A stretch of 64,000 nt of DNA, taken from assembly GCA_025558075.1 (NCBI GenBank), contig JAHLKF010000027.1, forward strand, positions 124,001-188,000, in the 5' to 3' direction. Source of the DNA: Gaertneriomyces semiglobifer (Eukaryota > Chytridiomycota > Chytridiomycetes > Spizellomycetales > Spizellomycetaceae). Made by a program: the position numbers and the translations under genes. Within the stretch, counting starts at the first letter, position 1. Every line of letters begins with the position of its first letter. The notes beneath the pieces were generated by a model. It was not told the DNA's origin. It saw nothing but the letters and a program-made list of their open reading frames with translations, and searched no databases. This document shows, in pieces, positions 32,911 through 43,659 of the stretch.

Positions 32911-34919
32911 TTATTGTCGTCGTTTCTTCGCTGCTGATTGAGCTTCTTCTGATTCGTCTTCAAACACGGTATCGGCGTATACTGCCTGTGGTTGGTTTTT
33001 CTTGTACGCAGGTGCGACCCAGTATGGGTTTTCTATATATTATACAGTGCGTCAGCTTACTGGTTCATCACTCGACAGTATGACAATCCACGTACCTTCC
33101 GCTTCTTTCGCATGCCGAAGAATAGCTTCTCGAGGGTCTTCATCACGCGTGGTGTCCTTGATTAACCCTCGCATGATATGAGCTGTCAAGCTTGTACCAA
33201 TTTTGCCCCCACGACCAGGGCCAGAAATGGGTATATCGGGGCGTCTCGTCGCAACGGGATCGTTCCGCATTTTCTCTCGTCTGCGCTTTGTACTTCGTGG
33301 CTCATCGTCTTTGAACATGGGCAATGCGTGTGGAGTAAGAATGGGTCTGTTGGCATCGTTGTACAAGTCGACTTCATCCACAGCGCGATGTTTAGGTCGT
33401 TTTGCAACAGAAGTCTTCACTCCTGCAAAGCTGAGCAAAGGATCATAGAGCGCTTGTACGCTTCCATCGCCCGTACCACAAAATATCTGATTCAGCTTTG
33501 CATGCCAGTGTACCCGCACTACTGAACTGTTCCCTAATGCGATCTCTTGAACTTTGTTTAAGGTATCGCGTTCAAATACGCAAATCTTTCCGGCCCCTTC
33601 GTTCTTCTTCACTGACGTGCCAGTAAGGATGTATCGGTCATTCGGCGAAAATATGACATTGGTTTCTTCGAAAAAGTTCATCAGCCCCGAAACGACATTG
33701 ATCGGTTTCGTAAACTTGCGTATGTCCCATAGTTTCAAAGTATCGTCCATAGCACGGGTCGCAATAAGATTGTTGGCGATGGAGAAGGACACCGATGAGA
33801 TGGCAGCTCCGCTCATGTGGGCATTTTCTACAGTGTGAGTGGGGCGCAGAAAGGACCCGGCCGAGTTCCAAATTCGAAGCGCGCCATCGGCAGCACCACC
33901 GACGATAAGTTTGCCGTCGGGAGAGTATGCGCAACTCGTAATAGCCGTCCGCCCACCCGGTACTCTAGATTTGGCAACAATGACCTGCGTCTGTGATCGT
34001 TTGTTCTCCGCATCCCAAATGCGTAAGGTGCTATCCAGAGACGAGGTCAAAAATACACCTCGTTCAAACGGATGCCATCTACAGCACGTTAACGCTGCGA
34101 CGTGGCCTTTGGTATGGCGCATATCTCTGATGTACGGATCCCCTTTGATAAATTCCACGATTTCAGAACCGTCACGATCATATATCTTCATTTGCGAAGA
34201 ACTGGAGGCTACCAGTATTTGATCTCCTGTCGTGCTGAACTGGACATCGCGAATCTAGATAACAGATCTGCATATGGGTAAGAAGACCTTGACAATAGCT
34301 GGCATCAAGCAGTATACGAACCGGATTACCCTCGGCAGGTTCAAATGATCGAAACGGTCTCATGTTGGCATCCATGCCAGGAAAGTCCCATAGCTTCACT
34401 AGACAGTCACGGCCACCTGTAACCATGCGCACTCCAGCAGGATCTACCGATAGAGCTGAGACCGTCTAAAGAATTGTCGGTTTGAGTACATAGGCACTGT
34501 CGATTGCGCACGACATCATATTGTGAGGACGGAATACTCACTCTCGAATGGTCTTTTAAACCAACTTGATGTGATATCGGCAGAGTGTCCGCCTCATGTG
34601 CTTCCGCGCCTTCATCATCGTCCGAGTCGTCATCACTGTCTTCGTCCAAAGATCCTTCTGCATGTGAGTTTATGGGGGCCGGCTGAGGACCTGTATCATC
34701 GCCAGAATCATCGGCCCCGTTGTTTGCGGTGCTGCCAGATTCATCAACTTTAACTTTTGCAGGCTCTTCTTCTTCCGTTGCTGTGGTCAGTACGTCCACC
34801 GCCCTTCTTGTTTCCTCAATCGCTCGGTTCACTTGTGCTGCAGTGTCCTTCTTTTTTGCCCCGAAGCCTGTCGGTAAACCCATCATTTCCATCATTCGAA
34901 TCTCCTCCTCGGACGCCAT
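32911..34919 (-). CDS. WDR70: WDR70 orthologue, WD40-repeat protein of the DNA-damage/H2B ubiquitination pathway
   Basis: Model: complement join(32911..33032, 33096..34254, 34322..34465, 34542..34919), 600 aa. The N-terminus (MASEEEIRMMEMMGLPTGFG) and an acidic region precede WD40 blades (KDHSRTVSALSVDPAGVRMV, VTGGRDCLVKLWDFPGMD, SSLDSTLRIWD, VGGAADGALRIWN). A basic region DDEPRSTKRRREKMRN follows. The last exon restores the conserved ending HAKEAEENPYWVAPAY, which the longest unspliced frame misses. WDR70 works with the CRL4-DDB1 ligase in H2B ubiquitination after DNA damage (family knowledge). One intron uses a gttcgt donor. It shares a 162-bp divergent promoter with ELP6. Confidence 0.93.
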
Positions 34920-35081
34920 TTTCCCTCTTAGACCCTTTCTCGAGAATGGGAGAAGCGCTGCTATTGGATCGACGGGGCTACTTCGCTGTATATGTAGTGA
35001 CAAAAAGTCTCGAAGGTCGCGGGTGCCAACTTTTTGAGTTGAACTTTGAAAACCGAATCTGAACCTGAGCTTGCAACCAGG

Positions 35082-36007
35082 ATGTTCCCCGCTGTTGACG
35101 CTGCGCTGGACTGGAAGACCCCAGAGTCGACCTGTGGGCGCTTTGCGCTCGTAACGGACGAACTCCAGAGTGATGGGACGTTCATTCTCCAACATTTCAT
35201 TTCACGACATCTCCGGTCTCCAGACCAACGATGCAAAGTGGTTTTGCTGGGACTAGCACAAACGCTGGCAAATTACATTGCTATTGGCAAGAAACTGGTA
35301 TGGTTGGAAGACACGGTAGTGTCATGAGTTGCTAGCATACTGATGCCACATGTGGGCAGGGTCTCAACTTGCCAGCATCCTCGCAAAATGGACGTTTCCA
35401 ATTCATTGATGGCTCATCAAACCTGCAAGAATTTGCTGCCTCACCAACGGCCGCTTTGAAGTCACTATTAGTCAACCTTTCGTCCGCTGTACGCCCGCAG
35501 GAAACCCGCCCATGCGTTGTCATAGACGATTTGTCGGTTCTCTTATACTCTGGAGTGCCACTGAACGATATCATCACCTTTGTTGCAACATTAAGAAGTC
35601 AGATTGAAAAGGTTTCTATTAAATATTCACTGCTGAGCATGCAACCAGCTCACACGTTTGCCACAGGAGGACGGGTTTTTGGCCGTGCTTGTACATGCTG
35701 ACCCAAGTGGAAATGAAGATGTGGAGCAGAGAGTGTTGAATACGACGTTGATGCACATGACAGACTACATCCTACATGTACAGCCTCTCAAAAGTGGGGT
35801 GACGCAAGGCGTTGATGGCCAGGTTTGTGCATGTTCCAGGAGATCGCGCAGAGTATCAAGCATTACTTACAGTGTTGCATGTAGTTGACGCTTGCGAGGG
35901 GTCCTCTGCTGGATGTTGCAGAGTTCAGGTCAACCTTATTGCACTACAAGATCGGTGAGACCGGGGTGCAGTTCTACCAGCGTGGCCTATCAGGCGGCGT
36001 TCTTTGA
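35082..36007 (+). CDS. ELP6: Elongator complex subunit ELP6
   Basis: Model: join(35082..35297, 35360..35611, 35667..35822, 35885..36007), 248 aa. Elp4-5-6 form a RecA-like hexameric ring in Elongator, which makes mcm5/ncm5 modifications on wobble uridine of tRNAs. Seen: an N-terminal GRFALVTDELQSDGTFILQH block, CKVVLLGLAQTLANYIAIGK, FQFIDGSSNL, a β-strand CVVIDDLSVLLYSGV in the Walker-B position, LRSQIEKEDGFLAVLVHAD, and the C-terminal EFRSTLLHYKIGETGVQFYQ typical of ELP6. As usual for ELP6, no intact Walker A motif is present. Length is near that of yeast and human ELP6. Confidence 0.88.
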
Positions 36008-36028
36008 TGCTACAACTGCCTGGGTATA

Positions 36029-36329
36029 TCATAGAAAGTTATAAGAGAAGCCTTGTTGCTTCTTTTGTTCCGTCTCACAGCTTTGAGGCCCCACCGACAC
36101 CATCGACCGTTCATGTTGATGCTGAGAAAACCTTTCTTGCGGGTCGTCGCTATAGCTGATCGTATAAGGGCCATATAACCTGCATTGCAGTTCTGCCCTT
36201 CTTTCTCTATAGAATGTAGATATATAGAACCTTTCGTTGTCTCTGTCGTAGCCTTGGCTCGTCTTCAAAATCTTAAAAGTGCGCAAAGCGGAGAACGCGT
36301 TCACGCAGCCTTACTTTCGCCTTTCGCAT
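36029..36329 (-). CDS. Possible small unrecognised gene
   Basis: Model: complement join(36029..36262, 36315..36329), 82 aa. The only support is an open frame with a plausible gtaagg donor and gaag acceptor plus a codon-like composition. The product is hydrophilic with RFYISTFYRERRAELQCRLY and a Gln/Ser-rich end. No homology was recognised. It would sit tail-to-tail with ELP6 (21 bp) and head-to-head with the TPR gene. Confidence 0.2.
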
Positions 36330-36435
36330 GCAACTATTGATTCGACATCGGATCCGAGAGAAACGTTTCCCGAGTTGTAATCATTGAGAAACCGCCTACG
36401 CCGAACAGCAGGGCGTTGCTTTGAAGTTAGTGGGG

Positions 36436-36816
36436 ATGGAACAACGAAAGTCTGCACGAGATGCGTTGATCGGCGCAGTTGGTTTCTGTCCAAAAGGTAA
36501 CAGGAGCGAGAATGCATTCGAGCAGCCGTTCAGAACTCAGTCCCATTTCGTAGATGCCATTGGATGGCTATATGCTGCAAGGGGCTATTACAAGATACAT
36601 GATTATCACGCAGTAATTGAGTGTGTGGCACCAGCTCTCAGAAACGACAAGACCCGACGAGAGGCCCAGCATCTCTTGGCATTCAGCTTTCTACATACTG
36701 GCCAAGCTGAGGCAGCCGCAGGAGCGTTCTTCACGTCCATAAATGCTGGCAACGACACCGACTGGCAGCCACTTGTAGAACTCTTGTTCGACAATGACAG
36801 CATCAAACTCACATAG
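36436..36816 (+). CDS. Small TPR-like protein
   Basis: A single exon encodes 126 aa, with its ATG at 36436 (the longer open frame lacks an earlier ATG). Two helix-turn-helix units resemble tetratricopeptide repeats: AIGWLYAARGYYKIHDYHAV with LAPALRN-like packing, then AQHLLAFSFLHTGQAEAAAG with FFTSINAG. The N-terminal 40 residues include CPKGNRSENAFEQPF. TPRs mediate protein-protein contacts; the partner is unknown. It may be a shortened member of a larger TPR family, or the gene may carry an undetected exon. Confidence 0.6.
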   Translation: MEQRKSARDALIGAVGFCPKGNRSENAFEQPFRTQSHFVDAIGWLYAARGYYKIHDYHAVIECVAPALRNDKTRREAQHLLAFSFLHTGQAEAAAGAFFTSINAGNDTDWQPLVELLFDNDSIKLT

Positions 36817-38055
36817 CATCGCGAGACAACGGAGCACGAATAAATAAACTGATGAAATAACTTGGACTTCCTCTGTTGCGTAGATGTGCTCAACGAACCT
36901 TCTCTTCATAAACCCGCGCACGTCGTCGTCTCGTCACCCTGAATGACACCAAGAAAGATCGGGCGATGACTTTTCTTTACAGGCCGAAATCATAACGAGC
37001 AGGCCGCCAACGACTTCACAAGAGTTAACATTCGTCCCCATGGCTTGTCCCGCAGCATCTACCAATGAGAATCCTGCAAAAGCTCACCCATCCTCTTAGT
37101 CTTCACGGCCGTTGGCGATGCGCTTTTATAACTGCGGCGTCGGTTATCGACTACTTGCCATGACTGTGCCACACACTCTCTCACGGCTTTTGCGTGGCAT
37201 TCGAAGTGTGATGAAAGCAGCTGCAACGACGACCAGGACGAGGACGAGAAGGTTACTGTCGTGGGAGCTTGAAGTGCCAGGGCGACGACGTTGGAAGGCG
37301 CTAGTACAGTGACGCTGGTGATTGCATCGCCCAGGTGAAATACCGATGATATAGCACACTCACTGAAGAGAACGATGACCAGTCTCTGTTGATTCACAGC
37401 ACGGAGTCGTGGTGCCTTTGTCTCCTTCAGTGTCCAACCAGTTTAGGATGAAATATTGGCGTCGGTCCTCTAGTGGTTTTATCGTCCACTTTTAGATATC
37501 AGCACACTGTGCACCAAAGCAGGTGCAGGCACAACATGCCATGCTAAGTTAGGCTTTAATGCAGCTACTAAGCGAAGCATACCATGCGAAACAAGAAGGA
37601 ATGGAATTTCTGAAGATAGGCTTTGACTACAACGAGACGGGGCATCCGCTACGAGAGCCGATGGTTATGAAGTGAATGCTGAAAGTCGCTCGTCCTGCCA
37701 GTTCATATGTTGTTTTCGTTCCAATGACACATTGCGACCAGTTCTCCTCTGTCAGATTTCAGACCATTACCACCAGCGAAGCTACATGGCAGTCGGGAGC
37801 CCATAAGTTGCCCGAGAATGCGATGGATAGCTGAAGTAACTCTGCATCGCTTGTACGTACGATACATTGAACATAAAACAATGCCTCGTTCTAGCGCCTG
37901 GGATGGTGTGGGCCACCAAAGTGGTGCTCGATAGCCATGACTTTGGATGTGAGAGCGCTTTGGCAGTCGCAAGGGCTGTAGATCTCAGGCTTGAAATTCG
38001 TGCAAGTCCTTCGCGCACTGCAAAACTCGCTTGTACGAAAGGATGCTGTTTAACC
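36817..38055. other. 1.2-kb region without a resolvable gene
   Basis: A minus-strand frame near 37144-37359 contains a convincing single membrane helix (LLVLVLVVVAAAFITLRMPR) with a basic flank. A second overlapping minus-strand frame (37059-37397) is also open for 112 codons. Neither could be joined to other exons with confidence, so no CDS is called. Confidence 0.4.
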
Positions 38056-39428
38056 ATGGTGGATTATGAAGACGACAAATCTATCGAGCTGGAGAAGTTG
38101 CTGCGGTATTTGCAGGAGCTCGGCTGCTCTCATGCGGATCTCGCAAGCACCTCTCTAGCCAACCCAAACCATTTCAAGAAACTGGTCGAGTTCATCTTCT
38201 CAAAGTGCGTGAGTACCGGTCCTTCGGCTCCCGAACACAATTACCGAACCTGCCCAAGCTCATCATAGAACCCTTTCTTCATATTTGACAGACTTGGCTT
38301 CAGGTTTGAAGATGCATGTGGTCCTTTTGCCAGTAAGTTGATTGAACCTCCACGGAATCCCGTCAGGACCATTCTGACCAGGAGATAATTCTAGCTCTTG
38401 CTCAGAAGGGAGCTATCCTGGGGCTCTGCCAAGACACCAATATCGAAATCTTTGAGGTTCGTAACAGAACTTTGTCTAAAATGGCCTCTGCGCAACAGGA
38501 CCTACCATCCGTAGTACTTAAATCGAAACTGAACCTAGGCAGTTGGAAGTCAACATGGGCAGGCCCGTGCATGTATGTTGGCTTCCGCTGTTCGAATGCT
38601 ACGAATACATCAGCGGGCGAGCGAAGCGCAGGCGATGAAAGCCGACATGCATGGAGGTTTTACCGCGGATCGTTCAAGGTATTGCCTTATAACTGTGGCC
38701 TTTCATAATGCCTAGTAGTAACATACTCTTTCCGACCTTTAGAAGTTCTATGGATAGCCTGCTTATTCGCGACTCAAAGCTTCTGAACACGATTTGCAAC
38801 ATTCCTACGGATGATATGTTCTCAGTTACCTTCAATATCCCTCAACCTAAAAGCAGCATGAGCTTTGAGAACGAGCATGCGTTCGCTCGGACGGGCAGCA
38901 ATGATACCGCGGAGTCCCTTCAGCATCAGCTGGCTGATGCAAAGGCCCATTTGCATTCACTTAGAGAAGAGCTGCGCCAAATGGATTCGGTATGTTGTAA
39001 GCGCTGCGAAATTCTCCATAAATGGTCTCTCAGTCTCGATGGTTCCAGCCCTATCGAGATCGTGGTGCTTCCGTTGATGAGGCCACGCTTGAGGATTTCA
39101 GGAGTACCCTTCAGCAGTTGGCCACAGATCTTGACAAATTTATCACCGTCTTCGATTCAGAGTTAGAGCCTTGGCTGCATTCGGAACCATCTCAATCACC
39201 GTTTCAGTCGCTTGGGCTGTCCATAGATGCCGCGTATCAGAGTGACACTCGGCTACGCCAGGTGAGTGAAAGCATCGTTTCATTCTAAAGAACAGCACTT
39301 CATTGACGCCTCGACGTTTACTTAAGGTACTGAGGACTGTGCGTGAGGTTAGGCAATACCACAACACTGTCATAAAGTCGCTTAGTGGAGTGTCGAGAGA
39401 TGGAGGCGTAGTTGCAACTACCTCATGA
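38056..39428 (+). CDS. Unrecognised coiled-coil protein
   Basis: Model: join(38056..38204, 38292..38332, 38395..38456, 38543..38566, 38614..38678, 38743..38989, 39034..39261, 39327..39428), 305 aa, eight exons including one of 24 nt, all phases matching. The N-terminal ~70 residues are a helical globular domain (LEKLLRYLQELGCSHADL, PNHFKKLVEFIFSK-LGFRF), loosely like the N-terminal domains of augmin or kinetochore subunits (weak resemblance only). Then follow RASEAQAMKADM, a coiled coil (ESLQHQLADAKAHLHSLREE) and a second helical part (TLEDFRSTLQQLATDLDKF, DTRLRQVLRTVREVRQY). The exon 3-5 path is the least sure; a read-through alternative exists. A longer start at 37903 is possible. Confidence 0.6.
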
Positions 39429-39518
39429 GCACATCCCACACACACCCGGATACCTAACAGACGAAAGGAGCGCACGTTGAAGAAAACCCACCAAAGCACA
39501 TTGTTTGTGGAATGTGAA

Positions 39519-41350
39519 TCATGTTTGCGTGTTAGATACTTGAGTAGAAAAGTCTAATCGGTGCTCGATGATCTCGGCCAGTTCATCATTCGGCACACCT
39601 CTACCGCCGCTTTGCTCACATTGTGGCTCCCACTGGCTTGTAAGTGCTGAATGTGCCGTGGGCCCAATCAAAATTGCAGCCGTGAACACCGCAAACATGA
39701 CCTTCGCAAACTCAGCTGAAGGCCCTTGTAAATTGCTATGTAAGAGCGTGAGGGGTATACTTGAGAGCGCAGCCTGTGGGTAATATTAATTTATGCGTGA
39801 GCTGGCCTTGGGAGTGGTTCCAAACTTCACCTGTACACTAGCTTTCCCAGTCCAAACGGCCGACGTAAAGGAGGCTTCCTCGTGAGACATTCGTCTAAAG
39901 AGCATCGCGGCGAAGGCGGCTAAGGACTTGACGCCAACGGAAGAAGCAACGCCTTGGCATTACTTTGTCAGAATCCGCAGTTGAAACTAATGACGCTGGG
40001 CGAGAACTTACATATGGCAGCAGTTAACATCATGCTCGTCTCAAACATTTCAAAAGAAATAGAGGTCCCGATCAAGGGGAAGAGCAACGGCTCAGCGAGA
40101 TTCCAGAATGAGCTCAACCTATTCAAACGATTGTGAGAATTTGACTGTGCAATGCTGTTGACACTCCCAAATCGCTTACCTTGTGTCAGCACTTTCGAAT
40201 GCTTTTGCGTCCCAGTCATTGCCAGCAATAGCCCTATATAAAGAGTCACTTCACTGTAACAGGTAATAACGACTTGGTGACCACGGTGTGTATACCAAGC
40301 TATGATAGTTCCGGATGTTGCAGCTCCAGGATAACCCCGTGATTTGGCGCCCATCATCCACAGTGTGGAGCATAGGAAAAGGATTGTGTCTTTCTCCCAC
40401 CCGATTCCGACAACATAACACGGCTTCCAATGACGCAGGCTCAACGCAAGCATGCCCAAGAGAGCACCGGCAACGCAGCCGGACCCCACTTCCACAATTC
40501 CTCTTAAGAGCCATGCCGTCAGTGAGTTTTCAGCCCCGGAAAGGGATTCCATAAGGGCTGCCATACCAACACCAAACATGGTAGTTGATACCAGGACATC
40601 AATTGATGTTGATGCCAACATTATCCGGATGATATCGCTATCTTTCCACTCGATTGTCTCAGCATTGACTAGCCGTAGGAGCAAAGGAAGCGCTACTCCA
40701 GGTGATATGCACGCAACGCCGCTAGCAACAGTGAAACTCCAGATCCAGGGTATGTAGAGCATTTCGTGCACAATCAGGGTCAACCATGCTGTTTCTGCAA
40801 CTACCGGTATGATGCCCAGGGCTAATATAGTTTTCAAATGAGAAGAAAGCGTCGCCAGTGAGAGGTATAAGCCGGCTCGGGCTACAATGGCGGCCAAGGC
40901 AAAACTGAAAAAAACCGATGTCCAGGCCTGAGGTGCCGACGATATGATTCCAGGAAAGCCGTTTCTCAACAGGAGTCCCGTAGCAATCATCCCCAGAAGC
41001 GGATATCGACAAAGTTGCCTATTTAACATGCCCAAGACAACAGGCACGAATACAGAGACAACGTTCTTCAGTTGCTCTGACGCTTTCCTTTGTACTGGAG
41101 TCCCAGGTGGGCTCATATAATCATGAAACCAGCTGACCAGCATGGATAAGCTCACCAAGCAAGCGGCAATAACAATTGTCCATAGCGCCTTCGTATACAA
41201 AAAATGTAGTTTGATAAGTATTTGTTCACAATAGGTTTAAGCGCAGCTCAGATTGTGTACCTTTGTTAATCGCAGCCCTTCTCCAAAATCTTTTCGCCCG
41301 CCCAGGTTACGCAACGCATTGTCAGCGTCTGTATTTAACTGCTTTCGCAT
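39519..41350 (-). CDS. SLC9B: SLC9B/NHA-type sodium/proton antiporter
   Basis: Model: complement join(39519..39773, 39831..39919, 40012..41188, 41261..41350), 536 aa. This CPA2-branch exchanger has about 12 membrane spans. Seen: ALWTIVIAACLVSLSMLVSW (TM1), PLLGMIATGLLLRNG, FFSFALAAIVARAGLYLSL, a discontinuous-helix block GVACISPGVALPLLLRL, a DKAW-like FWNLAEPLLFPLIGTSISFE, then in the last exons AFAAMLFRRM...EASFTSAVWTGKASVQ and FTAAILIGPTAHSALTSQW. These match the NHA/NHEDC family known from animals. The long non-spliced linker between TM blocks (about 385-410) is unusual. In SLC9B the ion-binding site is a double Asp; here one equivalent appears replaced, so coupling may differ (inference). 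Confidence 0.85.
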
Positions 41351-41565
41351 ATTTTGAAGTGCATACCACGGCGGGTACCGAGTGCAAATAGTGGGTTTTC
41401 ATCGTCAAGATCCTGCCTGGGTACGCTCATGCTGCTTGTTGACAATTTATTGCAGCGTTGGCTGCACGCGTCGGAAGCACCTCGCGTTTATTACGTAATC
41501 CAGTTATAAGTTGACAGCAACGCTACGCATATTCTAACTGGCTTAAACTGGTACTCGAATAACAT

Positions 41566-43408
41566 CTACGCCCGAGTGTCTTCGAATTGTATCATGCCCC
41601 ATTTACCGTTTACCATCCACGCGGGATCCTTTTGGTCCAGTTCCTTCTCTTGTCCGGAAGATAATCCCACAGCAACATCACTTTTACATGTTCTCAACGC
41701 CAAAATTGGCGGCGTTGATCGTTGCGCCAGGGGTCCAAGGGCTTCGCGAAAGCTAGTGGTTGTCGGCCACTCGGCATCATACACGAGTTTCCGGTAGTTC
41801 AGATCCCCCTTGAAAATCGTGAGGTTCGCCTGGCAAATTTCGCGATAAATGCTGGATCCCACGGTCGGCAACTGCCAGAAAGAATACGGGAGTGTCCAAA
41901 AGGGATCACCAATGACAACCCATTTCTTCTCCTGAAGCCAAGCACGCCAGCGGCCTACTCGATCAACTAGTGCGGCGTTCGAATCAGCTTCGGCGAGAGT
42001 CACCAATGTTTTCAAAGTGAACTCAAAATCCTGCGGAGTGGTGTCGGAGACAAACCACGGGAACGCCTTGACGTGGAATACAACGGTATCGGCAATACCA
42101 TCATGTATCAACCAGTCTGCAAGGCACAAGTCTGCGAAGAGTTCAAAACCTGCCGGACTACCTAGTTAGATATCGTACCAACTCTGCCCAACAACTTTCT
42201 AAAGCAGCATACCAGCGTTATCCAGAACGATGTCCACTCTGCCGTTACGAACATGTTGCAGATAATCCAAGACCTTGACACCATCATTCACAATGATGTG
42301 CTGTTCGGCTTTATGGAGATGGCTCGTTGAAGTTCTCTGTATCTCATGAATATCCGCATGTTTCACATTCGTTAATAAGGATAAGTCGGTCTGCAATACT
42401 GGATGCATCAGCTCTGCAGTGAGGCCATGTCAATAGGATCGTTATCTAACCTGGTTACCCCAAAGGGAAAACTGTGTGACAGTGGTCAATTAGCGTTCTA
42501 AATCCTTACTGATTCTGGCGTACCCGCTTACCTGCAAGAACTCCCATAGAGTTACACGCCTGGCGTTCTCATCTAATGATTGACTCTGCATGTTGGTGAG
42601 GTGATCCGCTAACGTGCTCGCCGACTTCCAAGATCCCAACAAGACCGGCTGAAGTACAGGACGTCGTGTTAGTCAACAGCCAGTGACAATACCTGTTCCA
42701 AAATCGACGCTTACCTCCTTCTGGTCTTTTGCGAAAATATCAAGATCCTTCCATGCAGTTGTGTTATTGAAGATCTCGCGAAGCTTTCGATACTTTGGGA
42801 GTAGTCTTCGCAGTTAACCTAGAAGCCCATCCGGCCACGCATGCAGGACCGGTAGGTTCTTACCAGGTAGCACTCAGCAAATAACCAAGGAGCCGAGAAC
42901 CAAGTGTTAGACTCAGCAGGGAGATCCTGAATAAGTTTGTTCCATAATGCAACATCTTGGTCACCGTCGTTCAAAGGAAGCAATTTCCGGTCTTATGGCG
43001 ATGAGAGTCAGTTCGTCCGCCATCATCACACTATCAAGCAGCGAAAGGAGGGTGCTCGCCTCGTTGAATTTCATAAGTAAGCTTGCTGAGTTGTTCTATA
43101 CATCCTTTCGCCTCTTTAACCGCTTCGGGTGCGTGTTGTTCACCCGTTGTTCGGTGCAACGTTCGAGAGAGCGAGTCAACGACTTTGGTGATGATGATCT
43201 TTATGATGGAATGTATGTATTTATGAAAGACATGAAGAATGATCAGTTCAGATCGCAGATCCTGGAAGGCATTAACCAAATTCAAATACTGTACCGGAAG
43301 CCGCTCTTTGAAAGTCAGATAAGCAAAGGAGCCCTTAACGGTTCCTCTCAGTGGAAGAATCCCGGAGGGATATGGGTGTAACGGCTCTACCCTGAAATCG
43401 TCCGTCAT
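41566..43408 (-). CDS. ARMT1: ARMT1-type damage-control phosphatase (DUF89)
   Basis: Model: complement join(41566..42149, 42213..42390, 42451..42471, 42532..42648, 42715..42792, 42864..42991, 43060..43198, 43295..43408), 452 aa. A metal-dependent phosphatase acting on phosphorylated sugars such as fructose-1-phosphate. Seen: KGSFAYLTFKERLP at the N-terminus, WLFAECYLYRKL, LWEFLQFSLWGNQTDLSLL assembled over three exons, the metal-site VDIVLDNAGFELFADLCLAD, AFPWFVSDTTPQDFEFTL, IFKGDLNYRKL and a C-terminal GKWGMIQFED. Exon 3 is joined to exon 2 by a GC-AG intron (GAG|gcgagc), which gives exact length agreement with the family where no GT donor exists. Exon 6 is only 21 nt. Function is by family. 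Confidence 0.9.
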
Positions 43409-43659
43409 TGTTAGCGTTGTACTGGCCGTGTCATTCGCGAAGCTCAAAAGGCGCCCTTCTTATAGGCCTTCCAATGTAGTGGTGCCGGACACACACTGCC
43501 TGCGGCAAGATGACCACTACATCGTCGCAATGACGAAGAAGACTAATAGCACGGGAGAGGAGGCATACCGGAAAATAAAGTTCAGATATCCAGAAAAGGT
43601 CTATGTAACATTGTCTACGCTACAGCTTGGATTCCTGAACGCGAGCACGATAGTTCTAG

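Noticed and set aside
33173..34222. Several plus-strand ORFs of 80-130 codons
   Set aside because: They are shadows of the WDR70 coding exons on the opposite strand.
37460..37520. tRNA-like stretch (GGTCCTCTAGTGGTTTTATCG) resembling a D-arm and box A
   Set aside because: No box B (GTTCGA), no acceptor-stem complement and no anticodon arm could be found downstream.
40152..40186. Short intron in the SLC9B gene (gtaagc...gcacag)
   Set aside because: Only 35 nt, and its removal shifts the frame into a stop; read-through keeps the FWNLAEP block in frame.
42947..43381. 144-codon plus-strand ORF
   Set aside because: It is antisense to well-supported ARMT1 exons and has no family features.
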